This document shows positions 26,540 to 34,786 of a DNA stretch of 64,000 nt, in pieces. This DNA comes from Sphingobacteriaceae bacterium (GTDB taxonomy: Bacteria > Bacteroidota > Bacteroidia > Sphingobacteriales > Sphingobacteriaceae): assembly GCA_017745075.1 (NCBI GenBank), contig JAGIAD010000007.1, positions 66,154-130,153 on the forward strand. The letters are read 5' to 3'. Numbering within the stretch: position 1 is the first letter of the stretch; each line of letters begins with the position of its first letter. A program made the translations under genes and the position numbers. A model generated the notes under the pieces. That model saw nothing but the letters and a program-made list of their open reading frames with translations. It was not told the DNA's origin and made no database searches.

Positions 26540-27057
26540 TAAAAGACGTAGTATTTGGTTTCTTGTTCTATAAGCTCTTTGGGAATGGGTCTAGAAAACT
26601 GGCCTGATTTTTTTGCCTGTGCAAACACTAGCGCCCATGATGACCACCTATGGCTCAACTCCACCAGATCGAATGGCCTGTAATCAATAATTCCATTGTT
26701 AATCATCTGCAGATTTTCAACCATCCGAACTACCGTGAAATAACTATCCTGATTAACAGCAGGTTGACTGAAAGCACCAGCCCGCAACGTTAGTTTTTCA
26801 TTGTCTACAATGAAATTTTTCATGCTATTCAATGAATCGTAGACCTCACTTTCCACATGTCCTAGTGGCATGGCATAAAATCGGTTGAAGAGGTTGAGCG
26901 CTTGATCATCAGTTGAACAAGCGAAAAAATGTAGTTTGATAATCTTCAACTTACTGAAATCATTATCCGCATAAAATTCTTCAGCAGAAATAGCATGTCG
27001 GTCACAATACCAACGCACCATTTTATCTAAGAATATTTCGAATAAATCAAGTTTCAT
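26539..27057 (-). CDS. Panacea/SocA-like (DUF4065-type) antitoxin-like protein
   Basis: The product is 172 aa. The spacing of LKIIKLHFFACS (about residues 31-42), NRFYAMPLGHVESEVYDSL (about 58-76) and DLVELSHRWSSWALVF near 130 follows the DUF4065/Panacea pattern (KLqKLlYFa, then f.AW.yGPV...VY..L, then l...tH....W). This domain is known as a promiscuous antitoxin that neutralises many unrelated toxins encoded beside it, and also occurs as SocA. It overlaps the downstream 633-aa gene by one base. A TAnnTTTG element lies 18 nt before its start. The family call rests on pattern only. Confidence 0.55.
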   Translation of the reverse strand: MKLDLFEIFLDKMVRWYCDRHAISAEEFYADNDFSKLKIIKLHFFACSTDDQALNLFNRFYAMPLGHVESEVYDSLNSMKNFIVDNEKLTLRAGAFSQPAVNQDSYFTVVRMVENLQMINNGIIDYRPFDLVELSHRWSSWALVFAQAKKSGQFSRPIPKELIEQETKYYVF

Positions 27058-27074
27058 AGGATGGGAATATTTTG

Positions 27075-27082
27075 CAAAGCTA
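27075..27082 (-). promoter_or_regulatory. Bacteroidota -7 element (TAGCTTTG) of the Panacea-like operon
   Basis: On the minus strand TAGCTTTG fits the TAnnTTTG consensus and ends 18 nt before the ATG at 27057. No clear -33 TTTG box is seen at the usual distance. Confidence 0.35.
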
Positions 27083-27160
27083 ACAAAATAGCTTGGTTAT
27101 AGTTTTACGTTTTACAAGTTAGTAAATATAATCTATTAACTAATATAAAACTAGTAACAG

Positions 27161-27259
27161 TTTCCAAAACTCTTGGTAAAAGTGATTGTTAGTATTTCGA
27201 TACTGTTTCTTAAACACATTGAGCTTCCAAAATTCAATGCAAAAGTAATTGTTAGTAGT
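27161..27259. repeat. Two imperfect 36-bp direct repeats
   Basis: 27161-27196 and 27224-27259 agree at 28 of 36 positions (TTCCAAAA...AAAAGT.ATTGTTAGTA) with a 63-bp period. They lie between the minus-strand 308-aa gene and the Panacea-like operon, and immediately before an isolated plus-strand terminator. They may be duplicated regulatory or insertion-scar sequences. Confidence 0.5.
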
Positions 27260-27263
27260 TACC

Positions 27264-27292
27264 AGGCATCCAATTTGGGTGCCTTTTTGTTT
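27264..27292 (+). terminator. Orphan plus-strand intrinsic terminator
   Basis: AGGCATCC and GGGTGCCT (27264-27271 and 27277-27284, one G-U pair, 5-nt loop) are followed by TTTTTGTTTTG. There is no plus-strand protein gene for more than 2.5 kb to the left apart from the decayed gene, so it may end an unseen small RNA. Confidence 0.6.
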
Positions 27293-27343
27293 TGTTACAA
27301 ATATGGTAATTAAAATAGATAACCAAACTTTTTGTTATTACTA

Positions 27344-28270
27344 TTAAATTCCCATTTTTTGATTTATTAAATGTAAATAGGATAGTTCTCTACCAGGTAA
27401 TAGTTTTTCTGCGTCTATAACCGCTAATTCTTTTTTCTTAATTTCAAATAGTAATTTAATTGCATCGCTGAATTTAAATTTCAATATATCCTCTAAAAAT
27501 TTGGTAGTGGATATACAAATTATTTCTGTCATGCTATAAGTGTATTTCAGTTTATGCATTTTTAGGCTATCAGTATACTGAAGTAATAAATAATCTATTT
27601 TATCTTCAATTTCTTTGAGGCTCAAGCTTGATTTTGATATTTGAGTTATGAAATCTCGTAATGCATAATACCTAATTTTAAAATCTGTATCATGTTTGAT
27701 TTCTAATAATTTTTCTATTTCTACATTATCATCTATTACAGGCATCTTTTTGAAAAGAATCTGGAGTACATTCTCTTTTTTAACTTCATTGTCTGATTCA
27801 TAAAGTTTTTTGATTATGGGGATATATTCATCCTCAAGATTTAATTTATTTAAAATTGCACTTTTATATCTGATTCCATATTGTCCGCCAGCTCTATCCT
27901 CTTCCATAAAATTAACATATAGATCTGGCAGGTTTGTCGGTTTATTAAATTCAGTTATCTTCTTGTAATGTTTAACATGTAATCTCAAATTATCTCTTAT
28001 TACACTATCTTCCAACAAGCGGTCTGAATACTTAAACTTATCTTTGTCAAAAACCTCAATTAAGCCTTTTTTATCTAATAGTTCGACCTCTTTAATTTTC
28101 TCTTTAAATAAGCTTTGAAATTTTGCAACGGGTGGGATCAACCTTTCAGTTAATTCAAGTTTTCCTCTATCTACAATAATTTTATCAAAGAAAAATAAAT
28201 GCGGCTTTATCCAATCAGAATCATCCATGAAATACCATAAATCTAAAAACGTAAAGCCTATCTTCATCAT
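27344..28270 (-). CDS. Unknown protein of the AT-rich island (possibly DUF6236-like)
   Basis: The product is 308 aa, soluble, Lys- and Ile-rich. The opening (FTFLDLWYFMDDSDWIKPHL, then FFFDKIIVD) resembles DUF6236-type proteins, which begin with a comparable W-hK-h-lhaW-DkI phrase, but I am unsure. No catalytic motif is evident. Two start codons lie in tandem (28270 and 28267). It stands alone between the Panacea-like pair and a lipoprotein gene. The codon use is very AT-rich, which suggests transfer from outside. Confidence 0.5.
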   Translation of the reverse strand: MMKIGFTFLDLWYFMDDSDWIKPHLFFFDKIIVDRGKLELTERLIPPVAKFQSLFKEKIKEVELLDKKGLIEVFDKDKFKYSDRLLEDSVIRDNLRLHVKHYKKITEFNKPTNLPDLYVNFMEEDRAGGQYGIRYKSAILNKLNLEDEYIPIIKKLYESDNEVKKENVLQILFKKMPVIDDNVEIEKLLEIKHDTDFKIRYYALRDFITQISKSSLSLKEIEDKIDYLLLQYTDSLKMHKLKYTYSMTEIICISTTKFLEDILKFKFSDAIKLLFEIKKKELAVIDAEKLLPGRELSYLHLINQKMGI

Positions 28271-28456
28271 CCTAATTTATTAAATTTAACGTTTAAAGTG
28301 AATCGTAGGGAAGAGAGGGTATATTCATCTATTTTTGGCTACTTAAAAAATTATTCTGTAAGGTAATAATTCGGAAGCAAAACAAGAAAGAGTAAAAAAT
28401 TTTATTAATTCCTTCAGAGCAACAATAAATTATAAGATTTTCAAAAAGTCTAATAA

Positions 28457-28996
28457 ATGAAAAATAAGCACATCTATATTTCAATTTTCTTTTCCGCTAC
28501 TGCACTCCTTTTCTCGTGCACGCGAAACGAAAACAAAAAAGCCGATTCGATATCCGATAGCTTAATTAAAGCAACGGAAGGAATTGCTATAGGCAAAGCG
28601 AAATTTGGTATATCTGAAAAAGAATTTAACCAATTATATCCAGACTCACTTGTAGATTTAGATGGAAACCTATACAACGTTAGCACCTACTTTGACAGTT
28701 CAAAAGCATTGAACGAGGTTTATCTGATTGACACTACTACCATTGATAATACTAGGTTTGGTAAAGCGCTATTCGATAGAATGAACTTACTTAAGCAACA
28801 TTTTATCAAAACTTATGGCATGCCACAATATGAAAGAGGTTATCCAAAACAAGAAAAGATGCAAAACGGAAAGTCCTTTGATGCGTACCTGTGGAAAGTT
28901 GGAAAAAAGAAAATATTTGTTGGTGTAGCGCTAGAAGAAACTAATCGAGGAAATATCTATTATGTATTAGCCCATATAGAAAGAAAAAGTTCTTAA
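28457..28996 (+). CDS. Hypothetical lipoprotein
   Basis: The product is 179 aa with a lipoprotein signal (FFSATALLFSC, Cys21). The mature part has a short linker and then an alpha/beta domain beginning GKAKFGISEKEFNQLYPD, a phrase seen in small periplasmic proteins that bind other envelope proteins, and a C-terminal beta part (SFDAYLWKVGKKKIFVGVAL). No family is recognised. It is encoded alone on the plus strand within the AT-rich island. Confidence 0.55.
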   Translation: MKNKHIYISIFFSATALLFSCTRNENKKADSISDSLIKATEGIAIGKAKFGISEKEFNQLYPDSLVDLDGNLYNVSTYFDSSKALNEVYLIDTTTIDNTRFGKALFDRMNLLKQHFIKTYGMPQYERGYPKQEKMQNGKSFDAYLWKVGKKKIFVGVALEETNRGNIYYVLAHIERKSS

Positions 28997-29005
28997 ATTT
29001 AGATT

Positions 29006-29167
29006 AATGGGAGAGCAAGTAATTTTAGGAAAGATATTTCAGATTTAGGCGAAATAAAATATGAACCAAATAATAAGAATTGGTAGCCTGTTTGAGCGGT
29101 TAAGGACTGGGTAGCAAAAAACAGAACTCCAATTCTATTCCCGAAAGCCTCAGCAAAACATGATAAG
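29006..29167 (+). pseudogene. Possible decayed small gene
   Basis: An ATG at 29006 opens 26 protein-like codons (MGEQVILGKIFQDLGEIKYE), stopped by TAG after KNW. The same frame then has a TGA after two codons and 27 further protein-like codons (AVKDWVAKNRTPILFPKASA). Two in-frame stops within otherwise plausible coding sequence suggest decay. The family is unknown and chance cannot be excluded. Confidence 0.2.
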
Positions 29168-29232
29168 GTGTCTTAATTGATCAATGTCAACCTTTTATCT
29201 TTCCGCTTTTTCAAGATCTCACCAAAAAAAGT

Positions 29233-29240
29233 TAAATTTG
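29233..29240 (+). promoter_or_regulatory. Bacteroidota -7 element (TAAATTTG) of the subtilase gene
   Basis: TAAATTTG matches TAnnTTTG and ends 21 nt before the ATG at 29262. No convincing -33 box is seen. Confidence 0.35.
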
Positions 29241-29261
29241 GGTAACTAGCCAAACGCTCCA

Positions 29262-31937
29262 ATGAAATATTTCCACAGAATACTCAACAACCCTAAAGGG
29301 CTGTCCAACCACTTTGATGCTGCAAGGGGCTTCGATACCGAAGACGATGATGAAAAGGAAGAAACGGTAAAAGACTACCAGTACCAGAAACAGGTCTTGT
29401 CGGCTGCAATTGAACGTTTTGAAACCGGCGTCAGATTGAAATACGAACGCCGGAGTATTGCCGTTCCGTATGACATTTATTATATCCGTGTTGATTTTCT
29501 TGTCACCTTTGATGATTTCAACGAATTCAAGACGCGCGAACTTTTCAGAAAAAAATATGGGCTCAGGGATATCCATTACTTCAATTTCAACCGTTCGGTG
29601 CTCTTTGAGGTCGAGGATAGAGATAAATGCAACAAACTCCTGATTCTTATTGAACAATACACTCAAAGCCCTCCGGATATCGACCCTGGGAATCAGCCTT
29701 ATGCCATTGCAACGATCATCTACGGTTTTGACTTGTTGACCAGGGAGCAGCTGCTCGCAGGCACCGAGGGGCTGGAAGACCACAACAACTCGGTTGCCAT
29801 ACAGCTCACCACGCAGGAGGATACCGAAAAAGAGGATGAAAAAGGCCAGATCCTGGGCTTGATGATGGATTATCTCAATGCTTCCAAATCAGCTACGGCC
29901 AGGACTGAACTCACGGGCGAACGCTTCCTGACCGTCAGTGGATTGTCCCGGGCAGACCTGGTTACGCTCGTCGACAATTTCGATATCATCGCCTCGGTAC
30001 AAGCCATCCGGTTTTCTAAGGTGAAGCCGCTGAGCGGTGGCAATACCATGCGCAGCTTTGATTTTCAGATCAACCCGGTGGCGGAAAACTTACCCCTTGT
30101 AGCGGTGATCGATAACGGTGTAAACAGGATCCAACCTTTAAGCACATCAATCGCCGACTTTGGATATACCTTCGATATGGTCTACCAGCCTTACAGCACG
30201 CAGGTCTGGCACGGCACAGCGGTTGCGGTAATCACGGCAACGGGAGACCGTTTTTTTAGCGGTGCACCCAGCTTAGATGGTGATTGCCGGATCGTTTCCT
30301 ATCGTATATTTGAACGCGAAGAGGGACATATTGATTTCATTGATTTTGAACGCGTTATCCGGGAATGCTATGCCAAGGGCGTGAGGCTGTTTAACCTTTC
30401 TTCCAATATCAGTTTTAAACCCTACAACAGTGACTACTCGTTTTTCAGCTACCTCCTTGATAAACTAAGCTATGAGCTGGACATCCTGTTCTTTATCTCC
30501 GCAGGTAACCTGAATGCTGATGACTTGGAAAATATCTACCAAACCATGGCAACAGGCGTCTACCACTCGGCACTGGAGTACCCCAAACACTTCTTTTACC
30601 CCGATGCGGATTGTATGGAACATTCTTGCGACGGCACCAACCTGAAAATACCTGCCGAATCACTCAATAACCTCACCATCGGTGCAATCGCAGACAATCT
30701 TGAAGAAGGAACACAGACCGATATGACCCTGGACAAATACCTGCCGGCCTATTACACCAGCAAGTACCACGTCAGCCCCTTCCATAAGGTCAACGGCACC
30801 AGGCTCAAATCAAAGCACATCAATTATAAACTCTTTAAACCCGACATTACCTATCCAGGCGGCGATTACGGCCAGCCATCTTCCGGGATCCAGCTTACCG
30901 GCTCGGGTGTTGGTAATGACCACTTCAGACAGGAATGCGGAACCAGCTTTGCTGCCCCTTTTGCGGCCAATCTTGCCGCAAAGATCTTCAGGCTGTATCC
31001 CAACCTTTCAACCCAGTCGGTCAAAGCACTCATCATCAATTCGGCCAAACCGCTTACCGATAGCCGTTTCCTGGCTGAGCATCTGGAGGAAATGAAGGAG
31101 AAATTCTCCCAGGAGGAATTTGGTAAAGGTTATACTGAACTCAATAAATCCGAGAAGTTAAAAGTTAACAAATGGTTCCACAGAGAGGATATCTTTGACC
31201 GGCTCGTCGGTCATGGAAAACCCGACACTTCGATCGCCCTCAGCTCCGGAAAAAAATCGATCACAATTATCGTAGAAGACCAGATCAGGACAGACACCCA
31301 CAAAGCGATCCCCATCCATCTTCCCGCCTATCTTAGACATGCCATCAAAAGTAAAACGACAACCATTGTCAGCATGAGCGCCACCTTATGCTTTAAGTTT
31401 CAGCCCAACTTCAAGGACCAGACCGGCTATAACCCGCTCCATATCAGTTTCAATTTCCTGAAGACCTTTGGAAACCCGGACAACACCGCGCAGCTCGCGG
31501 CATACCGGGATGATGGTTCTGATTTCTACAGAGACCTGTACCGCGGAATAACAGAAGCCAAGGACAAAACAGCAAAACGGAATGAGGCACTGGGCGTAAA
31601 GACAACTATTTCATCCTGGTCAGATGACTTTTTTCCCAATGGCAGACAGTTTTCCAATTGCCAGAAACTCGAAATGCCGATCAACCTCCAGGACTTGCAT
31701 AAAACAGGCAATGAGCTATCGCTGGTTGTCCGCTGTATCGGTAAAAAAGAAACCACCTTTGATACCAAAAGTTACCTTCAGGGCAGCCATCCTTTCTCAC
31801 TGGTCATTACCCTAAGGGAAAAAGGCGGCAAGGAAATCGAGGCATATGATTATTATGAAGAGTTTATAAAGATCAACCAGACGCTTGATGCGGTAGCACA
31901 GGGGGAGCTGGATACCGATCTGGAAGCAGAGGCATAA
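29262..31937 (+). CDS. Cytoplasmic S8-family (subtilisin-like) serine protease
   Basis: The product is 891 aa without a signal peptide. A 270-residue N-terminal region of unknown fold precedes the subtilase domain: catalytic Asp284 (VAVIDNGVN), His317 (HGTAVA), oxyanion Asn416 (SAGN) and Ser562 (GTSFAAP) are all present. About 300 further residues contain beta-rich segments. A large intracellular subtilase without a prodomain suggests a regulated protease. The AAA+ ATPase gene lies 4 bp beyond its stop but on the other strand. Subtilase-AAA+ pairs are recurrent in bacterial genomes, and a conflict or defence role is a plausible inference. Confidence 0.85.
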   Translation: MKYFHRILNNPKGLSNHFDAARGFDTEDDDEKEETVKDYQYQKQVLSAAIERFETGVRLKYERRSIAVPYDIYYIRVDFLVTFDDFNEFKTRELFRKKYGLRDIHYFNFNRSVLFEVEDRDKCNKLLILIEQYTQSPPDIDPGNQPYAIATIIYGFDLLTREQLLAGTEGLEDHNNSVAIQLTTQEDTEKEDEKGQILGLMMDYLNASKSATARTELTGERFLTVSGLSRADLVTLVDNFDIIASVQAIRFSKVKPLSGGNTMRSFDFQINPVAENLPLVAVIDNGVNRIQPLSTSIADFGYTFDMVYQPYSTQVWHGTAVAVITATGDRFFSGAPSLDGDCRIVSYRIFEREEGHIDFIDFERVIRECYAKGVRLFNLSSNISFKPYNSDYSFFSYLLDKLSYELDILFFISAGNLNADDLENIYQTMATGVYHSALEYPKHFFYPDADCMEHSCDGTNLKIPAESLNNLTIGAIADNLEEGTQTDMTLDKYLPAYYTSKYHVSPFHKVNGTRLKSKHINYKLFKPDITYPGGDYGQPSSGIQLTGSGVGNDHFRQECGTSFAAPFAANLAAKIFRLYPNLSTQSVKALIINSAKPLTDSRFLAEHLEEMKEKFSQEEFGKGYTELNKSEKLKVNKWFHREDIFDRLVGHGKPDTSIALSSGKKSITIIVEDQIRTDTHKAIPIHLPAYLRHAIKSKTTTIVSMSATLCFKFQPNFKDQTGYNPLHISFNFLKTFGNPDNTAQLAAYRDDGSDFYRDLYRGITEAKDKTAKRNEALGVKTTISSWSDDFFPNGRQFSNCQKLEMPINLQDLHKTGNELSLVVRCIGKKETTFDTKSYLQGSHPFSLVITLREKGGKEIEAYDYYEEFIKINQTLDAVAQGELDTDLEAEA

Positions 31938-31941
31938 GATA

Positions 31942-32955
31942 CTATCTGCCCAGCGCTGCTTTTTCCTGTGTGATCAGCCTTTTCCAGGTCTCCATATCCA
32001 GCAAACGGTCTCTGGCTTCGCTGTTCACATAGGATTTTTTCATGGCATTGACCAATGTCTTCTGGATACTATAATAAGAAAGTCCTGCACATTCTGGAAC
32101 AATTTTTTTAACCTTCGGCAGGCTGAACTGGAACTGGCTGTTTCGCAGCGTACGCTCGATCAGCTCCAGGCTCTGGTTTTTATCCGGTAGGTCCAGTTTC
32201 AAGATCATATCAAAGCGCCTAAGCAGTGCATCATCGAGCATGGCCAACTGGTTGGTCGCCGCTATTACAAGCGTATCCTGCGGAAGCTGATCGATCAGCT
32301 GCAGGATCGTGTTCACGACCCTTTTCATCTCCCCATGGTCCTGGTCATAGTCACGGATCTTTCCAAGGCTGTCAAATTCATCAAAAAAGATAATACACTC
32401 TTCTTGTGCGGCCTTTTTGAATATCTTTGCAATATTCTTACTGGTCTCGCCAAGCTTGGATGACACGATTGCGCCAAGGTTTACCACATAAATCAGCTTG
32501 TTCAGCTCCCCTGCCAGAATGTAGGCCGCTAAAGTCTTACCACAGCCGGAAGGTCCATGAAAAAGCACCTTGTTGGAAACCGGCAGGTTTAGCGCATTCA
32601 GCTGATTGGCTAGCCGGTGTTCCTTGATCAGAAACGAAAGGTCTTCAGTTACCTGCCCGTCACAGATGATATTATTGAAGGAATAGTCAGATGACACCTT
32701 ATCCAAGATAAACTCCCTTACGGTACGTTCATCTTCCCTGTCAAAATAACTGTTGGAATCAACCTTTACCAATCCGGAATACCGCTGCTCCTTCATCGAT
32801 TCTTTAAGGATCGATTGCAGCTGTATGGCCATATTCATCTTTTTGGTCTTGCGGGAATGCTCAATAAGCTCCCCCAAAGATTTAAGCAGATTATCCTGAT
32901 CGTTTTCAAGACCGTATTTAGCTATTTCTTTGACAAAATCAAACTGTGTTGACAT
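31942..32955 (-). CDS. AAA+ ATPase (FtsH/CDC48-like core) next to the subtilase
   Basis: The product is 337 aa. After a helical N-terminal 90 residues comes one AAA+ module: Walker A GPSGCGKT (134-141), Walker B IIFFDEFDS (Asp192, Glu193), sensor 1 AATN near 232-235 and an arginine pair in LLRRFD (246-247). The C-terminal lid is short. A single module of this type remodels or loads proteins. It faces the subtilase tail to tail with 4 bp between stops, so the two are not one transcript, yet their closeness suggests a functional unit in which the ATPase could present or control substrates. Confidence 0.85.
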   Translation of the reverse strand: MSTQFDFVKEIAKYGLENDQDNLLKSLGELIEHSRKTKKMNMAIQLQSILKESMKEQRYSGLVKVDSNSYFDREDERTVREFILDKVSSDYSFNNIICDGQVTEDLSFLIKEHRLANQLNALNLPVSNKVLFHGPSGCGKTLAAYILAGELNKLIYVVNLGAIVSSKLGETSKNIAKIFKKAAQEECIIFFDEFDSLGKIRDYDQDHGEMKRVVNTILQLIDQLPQDTLVIAATNQLAMLDDALLRRFDMILKLDLPDKNQSLELIERTLRNSQFQFSLPKVKKIVPECAGLSYYSIQKTLVNAMKKSYVNSEARDRLLDMETWKRLITQEKAALGR

Positions 32956-33484
32956 AAGGCATTAGGCGTTGGTAGTATAATATTACAAATAAAAGGCGGC
33001 AAAGGATTCAATAAACAGAAATCTTTATCAAGAAATCCCTCTTTTTCCACAATTGCCATTAAACGGTTTATACCAGTCCTTTCAAATACTCTGCAAATAA
33101 GGTGAGCAAAAGTATGCAAAGATAGATAAATAAGCAGAAGTCAAAAATACTAAAATATTTAGCAAAAACAATCGCAATCTTTATCTATCCAATATAGAAT
33201 AAAATACTTTACCAATCTTCTCTGAAAAATAGCACAGCGTTGAGTTATAAGGATAAGCAAATCTCAGTAATTAGCATTTCGGTCCGCTGCAGCTCATCAA
33301 TATCCAAAAAGGGAAAATAGTTCTGTGATCTCTGAATCATTAAATTTACTAATCAGTTTGTAGATTGTATTGATTAGCTTTTCATTGAGGCTGAAAGAGA
33401 TCGAGAATTTACACATGAAAAATGCTTAGCAAGAGGAAAAAATTAGGTTCAGAAATATTACATTTGGTGAAAATAGCAGAATAA
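32956..33484. other. Spacer of about 530 bp between the AAA+ gene and the methyltransferase gene
   Basis: This AT-rich divergent spacer must hold promoters for the leftward AAA+ gene and the rightward methyltransferase. A 39-codon minus-strand ORF (33297-33416, MCKFSISFSLNEKLINTIYK) is the only protein-like frame and may be a small gene or a remnant; I cannot assign it. Confidence 0.35.
33459..33466 (+). promoter_or_regulatory. Bacteroidota -7 element (TACATTTG) of the methyltransferase gene
   Basis: TACATTTG fits TAnnTTTG and ends 18 nt before the ATG at 33485. This is the same geometry as before the Panacea-like and subtilase genes. No -33 box is evident. Confidence 0.35.
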
Positions 33485-34777
33485 ATGGAAGCGATAGTAG
33501 TTGAGCCGGAGTTAAAGAATTCGGTAATGAACAAACTTGATAAATCAGATCGGGAATTTCATGATTGGTATAGATTTGTATTATCGTTTCCTCCCCATTT
33601 GGTACAGCGTTACATTAAAGAGTTTGGCTTGACAGACTCTGATCTGCTTTTAGATCCTTTTTGTGGCTCGGGAACTACTGTACTTGAGGCCAAGCTAAAT
33701 GGTATCCCGGCGATCGGAATCGAAGCGAATAACTTCGCCCATCTTGCTTCAAATGTAAAGACCGATTGGAACGTTGATGCTTCCGCGCTTCGAGCAGCGG
33801 CCGAAAAACTAAAGACTGCGGCGAATAAAAAGTTGGCTAGATTGAATAATGGTGCAGCTATAGGAAGTATCACATTACGAATGCTTACTGATGAGCAGGC
33901 AAAGCTGATACTCAAGGATTCCATTAGTCCATTACCGCTCCACCGTTCACTGGTTCTGCTAGATGAACTCAAGAAATATAAGAATACCAACCTATATAAA
34001 TACTTAACCTTGGCTTTCGGTACCGCTACGGTTTATCACAATAGTAACTTGCGCTTTGGCCCAGAGGTTGGCATTGGCAAAATGAAAGCTGATGTCGATG
34101 TCGTCGCGAACTGGTATGGAATCATCACCAAGATGTGTGACGATCTTGATTCTGTAATGGGAAAAGTTTCACCACCAACAGACATTGTACTTTCTGATGC
34201 ACGGGATATGAAGAGTGCGTTACATGGCCGCAGTATTTCTGCAGTGATTACCTCACCGCCTTATCCAAATGAAAAGGATTACACAAGGACTACTCGGCTT
34301 GAATCAGTACTTTTAGGATATATTACATCTAGAGAAGAGTTACGGAAATTAAAGAAATCGCTTTTAAGATCAAATACGAAAGGTGTATACAAGGGAGATA
34401 CTGATGATGAATGGGTGACCGGCTTTCCTGAGATTCAACGTATAGCTGAAGAGATAGAACAGAAACGCATTGAAATGGGTAAAACTTCTGGATTTGAAAA
34501 ATTATATGCCAAGGTGACCAAGCTTTATTTTGGTGGAATGGCAAAACACCTCGAAGATCTTCGCGATTTTCTTACTCCTGGAGCCCACTTGGCCTATGTG
34601 GTTGGCGATCAAGCCTCGTTTTTGAGGATAATGATTCCTACTGGAAAGATCTTAGGAGATATTGCGAAGTCGCTGGGCTATGAATTGGTTAGGATTGATC
34701 TTTTTAGAACTAGGTTCTCAACTGCTACTAAATCCAATCTCAATGAGGAGGTGGTTGTTTTAAGATGGAACGGTTAA
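33485..34777 (+). CDS. DNA amino-methyltransferase of a type II restriction-modification system
   Basis: The product is 430 aa. The S-adenosylmethionine site DPFCGSGTT is at residues 57-65, preceded by a PPHLVQRYI motif X-like segment, and the catalytic SPPY is at 257-260 (ITSPPYPNEKDY). SPPY is typical of N4-cytosine or N6-adenine methyltransferases. The order X, I, IV is seen but does not settle the subclass or the site. The next gene follows after 9 bp and encodes a nuclease, so the methyltransferase most likely protects the host against it. Confidence 0.88.
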   Translation: MEAIVVEPELKNSVMNKLDKSDREFHDWYRFVLSFPPHLVQRYIKEFGLTDSDLLLDPFCGSGTTVLEAKLNGIPAIGIEANNFAHLASNVKTDWNVDASALRAAAEKLKTAANKKLARLNNGAAIGSITLRMLTDEQAKLILKDSISPLPLHRSLVLLDELKKYKNTNLYKYLTLAFGTATVYHNSNLRFGPEVGIGKMKADVDVVANWYGIITKMCDDLDSVMGKVSPPTDIVLSDARDMKSALHGRSISAVITSPPYPNEKDYTRTTRLESVLLGYITSREELRKLKKSLLRSNTKGVYKGDTDDEWVTGFPEIQRIAEEIEQKRIEMGKTSGFEKLYAKVTKLYFGGMAKHLEDLRDFLTPGAHLAYVVGDQASFLRIMIPTGKILGDIAKSLGYELVRIDLFRTRFSTATKSNLNEEVVVLRWNG

Positions 34778-34786
34778 CAATAGTAT

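Noticed and set aside
27161..27292. Type III (ToxIN-like) antitoxin RNA
   Set aside because: Repeats followed by a terminator fit the idea, but there are only two diverged repeats and no toxin gene downstream on the same strand.
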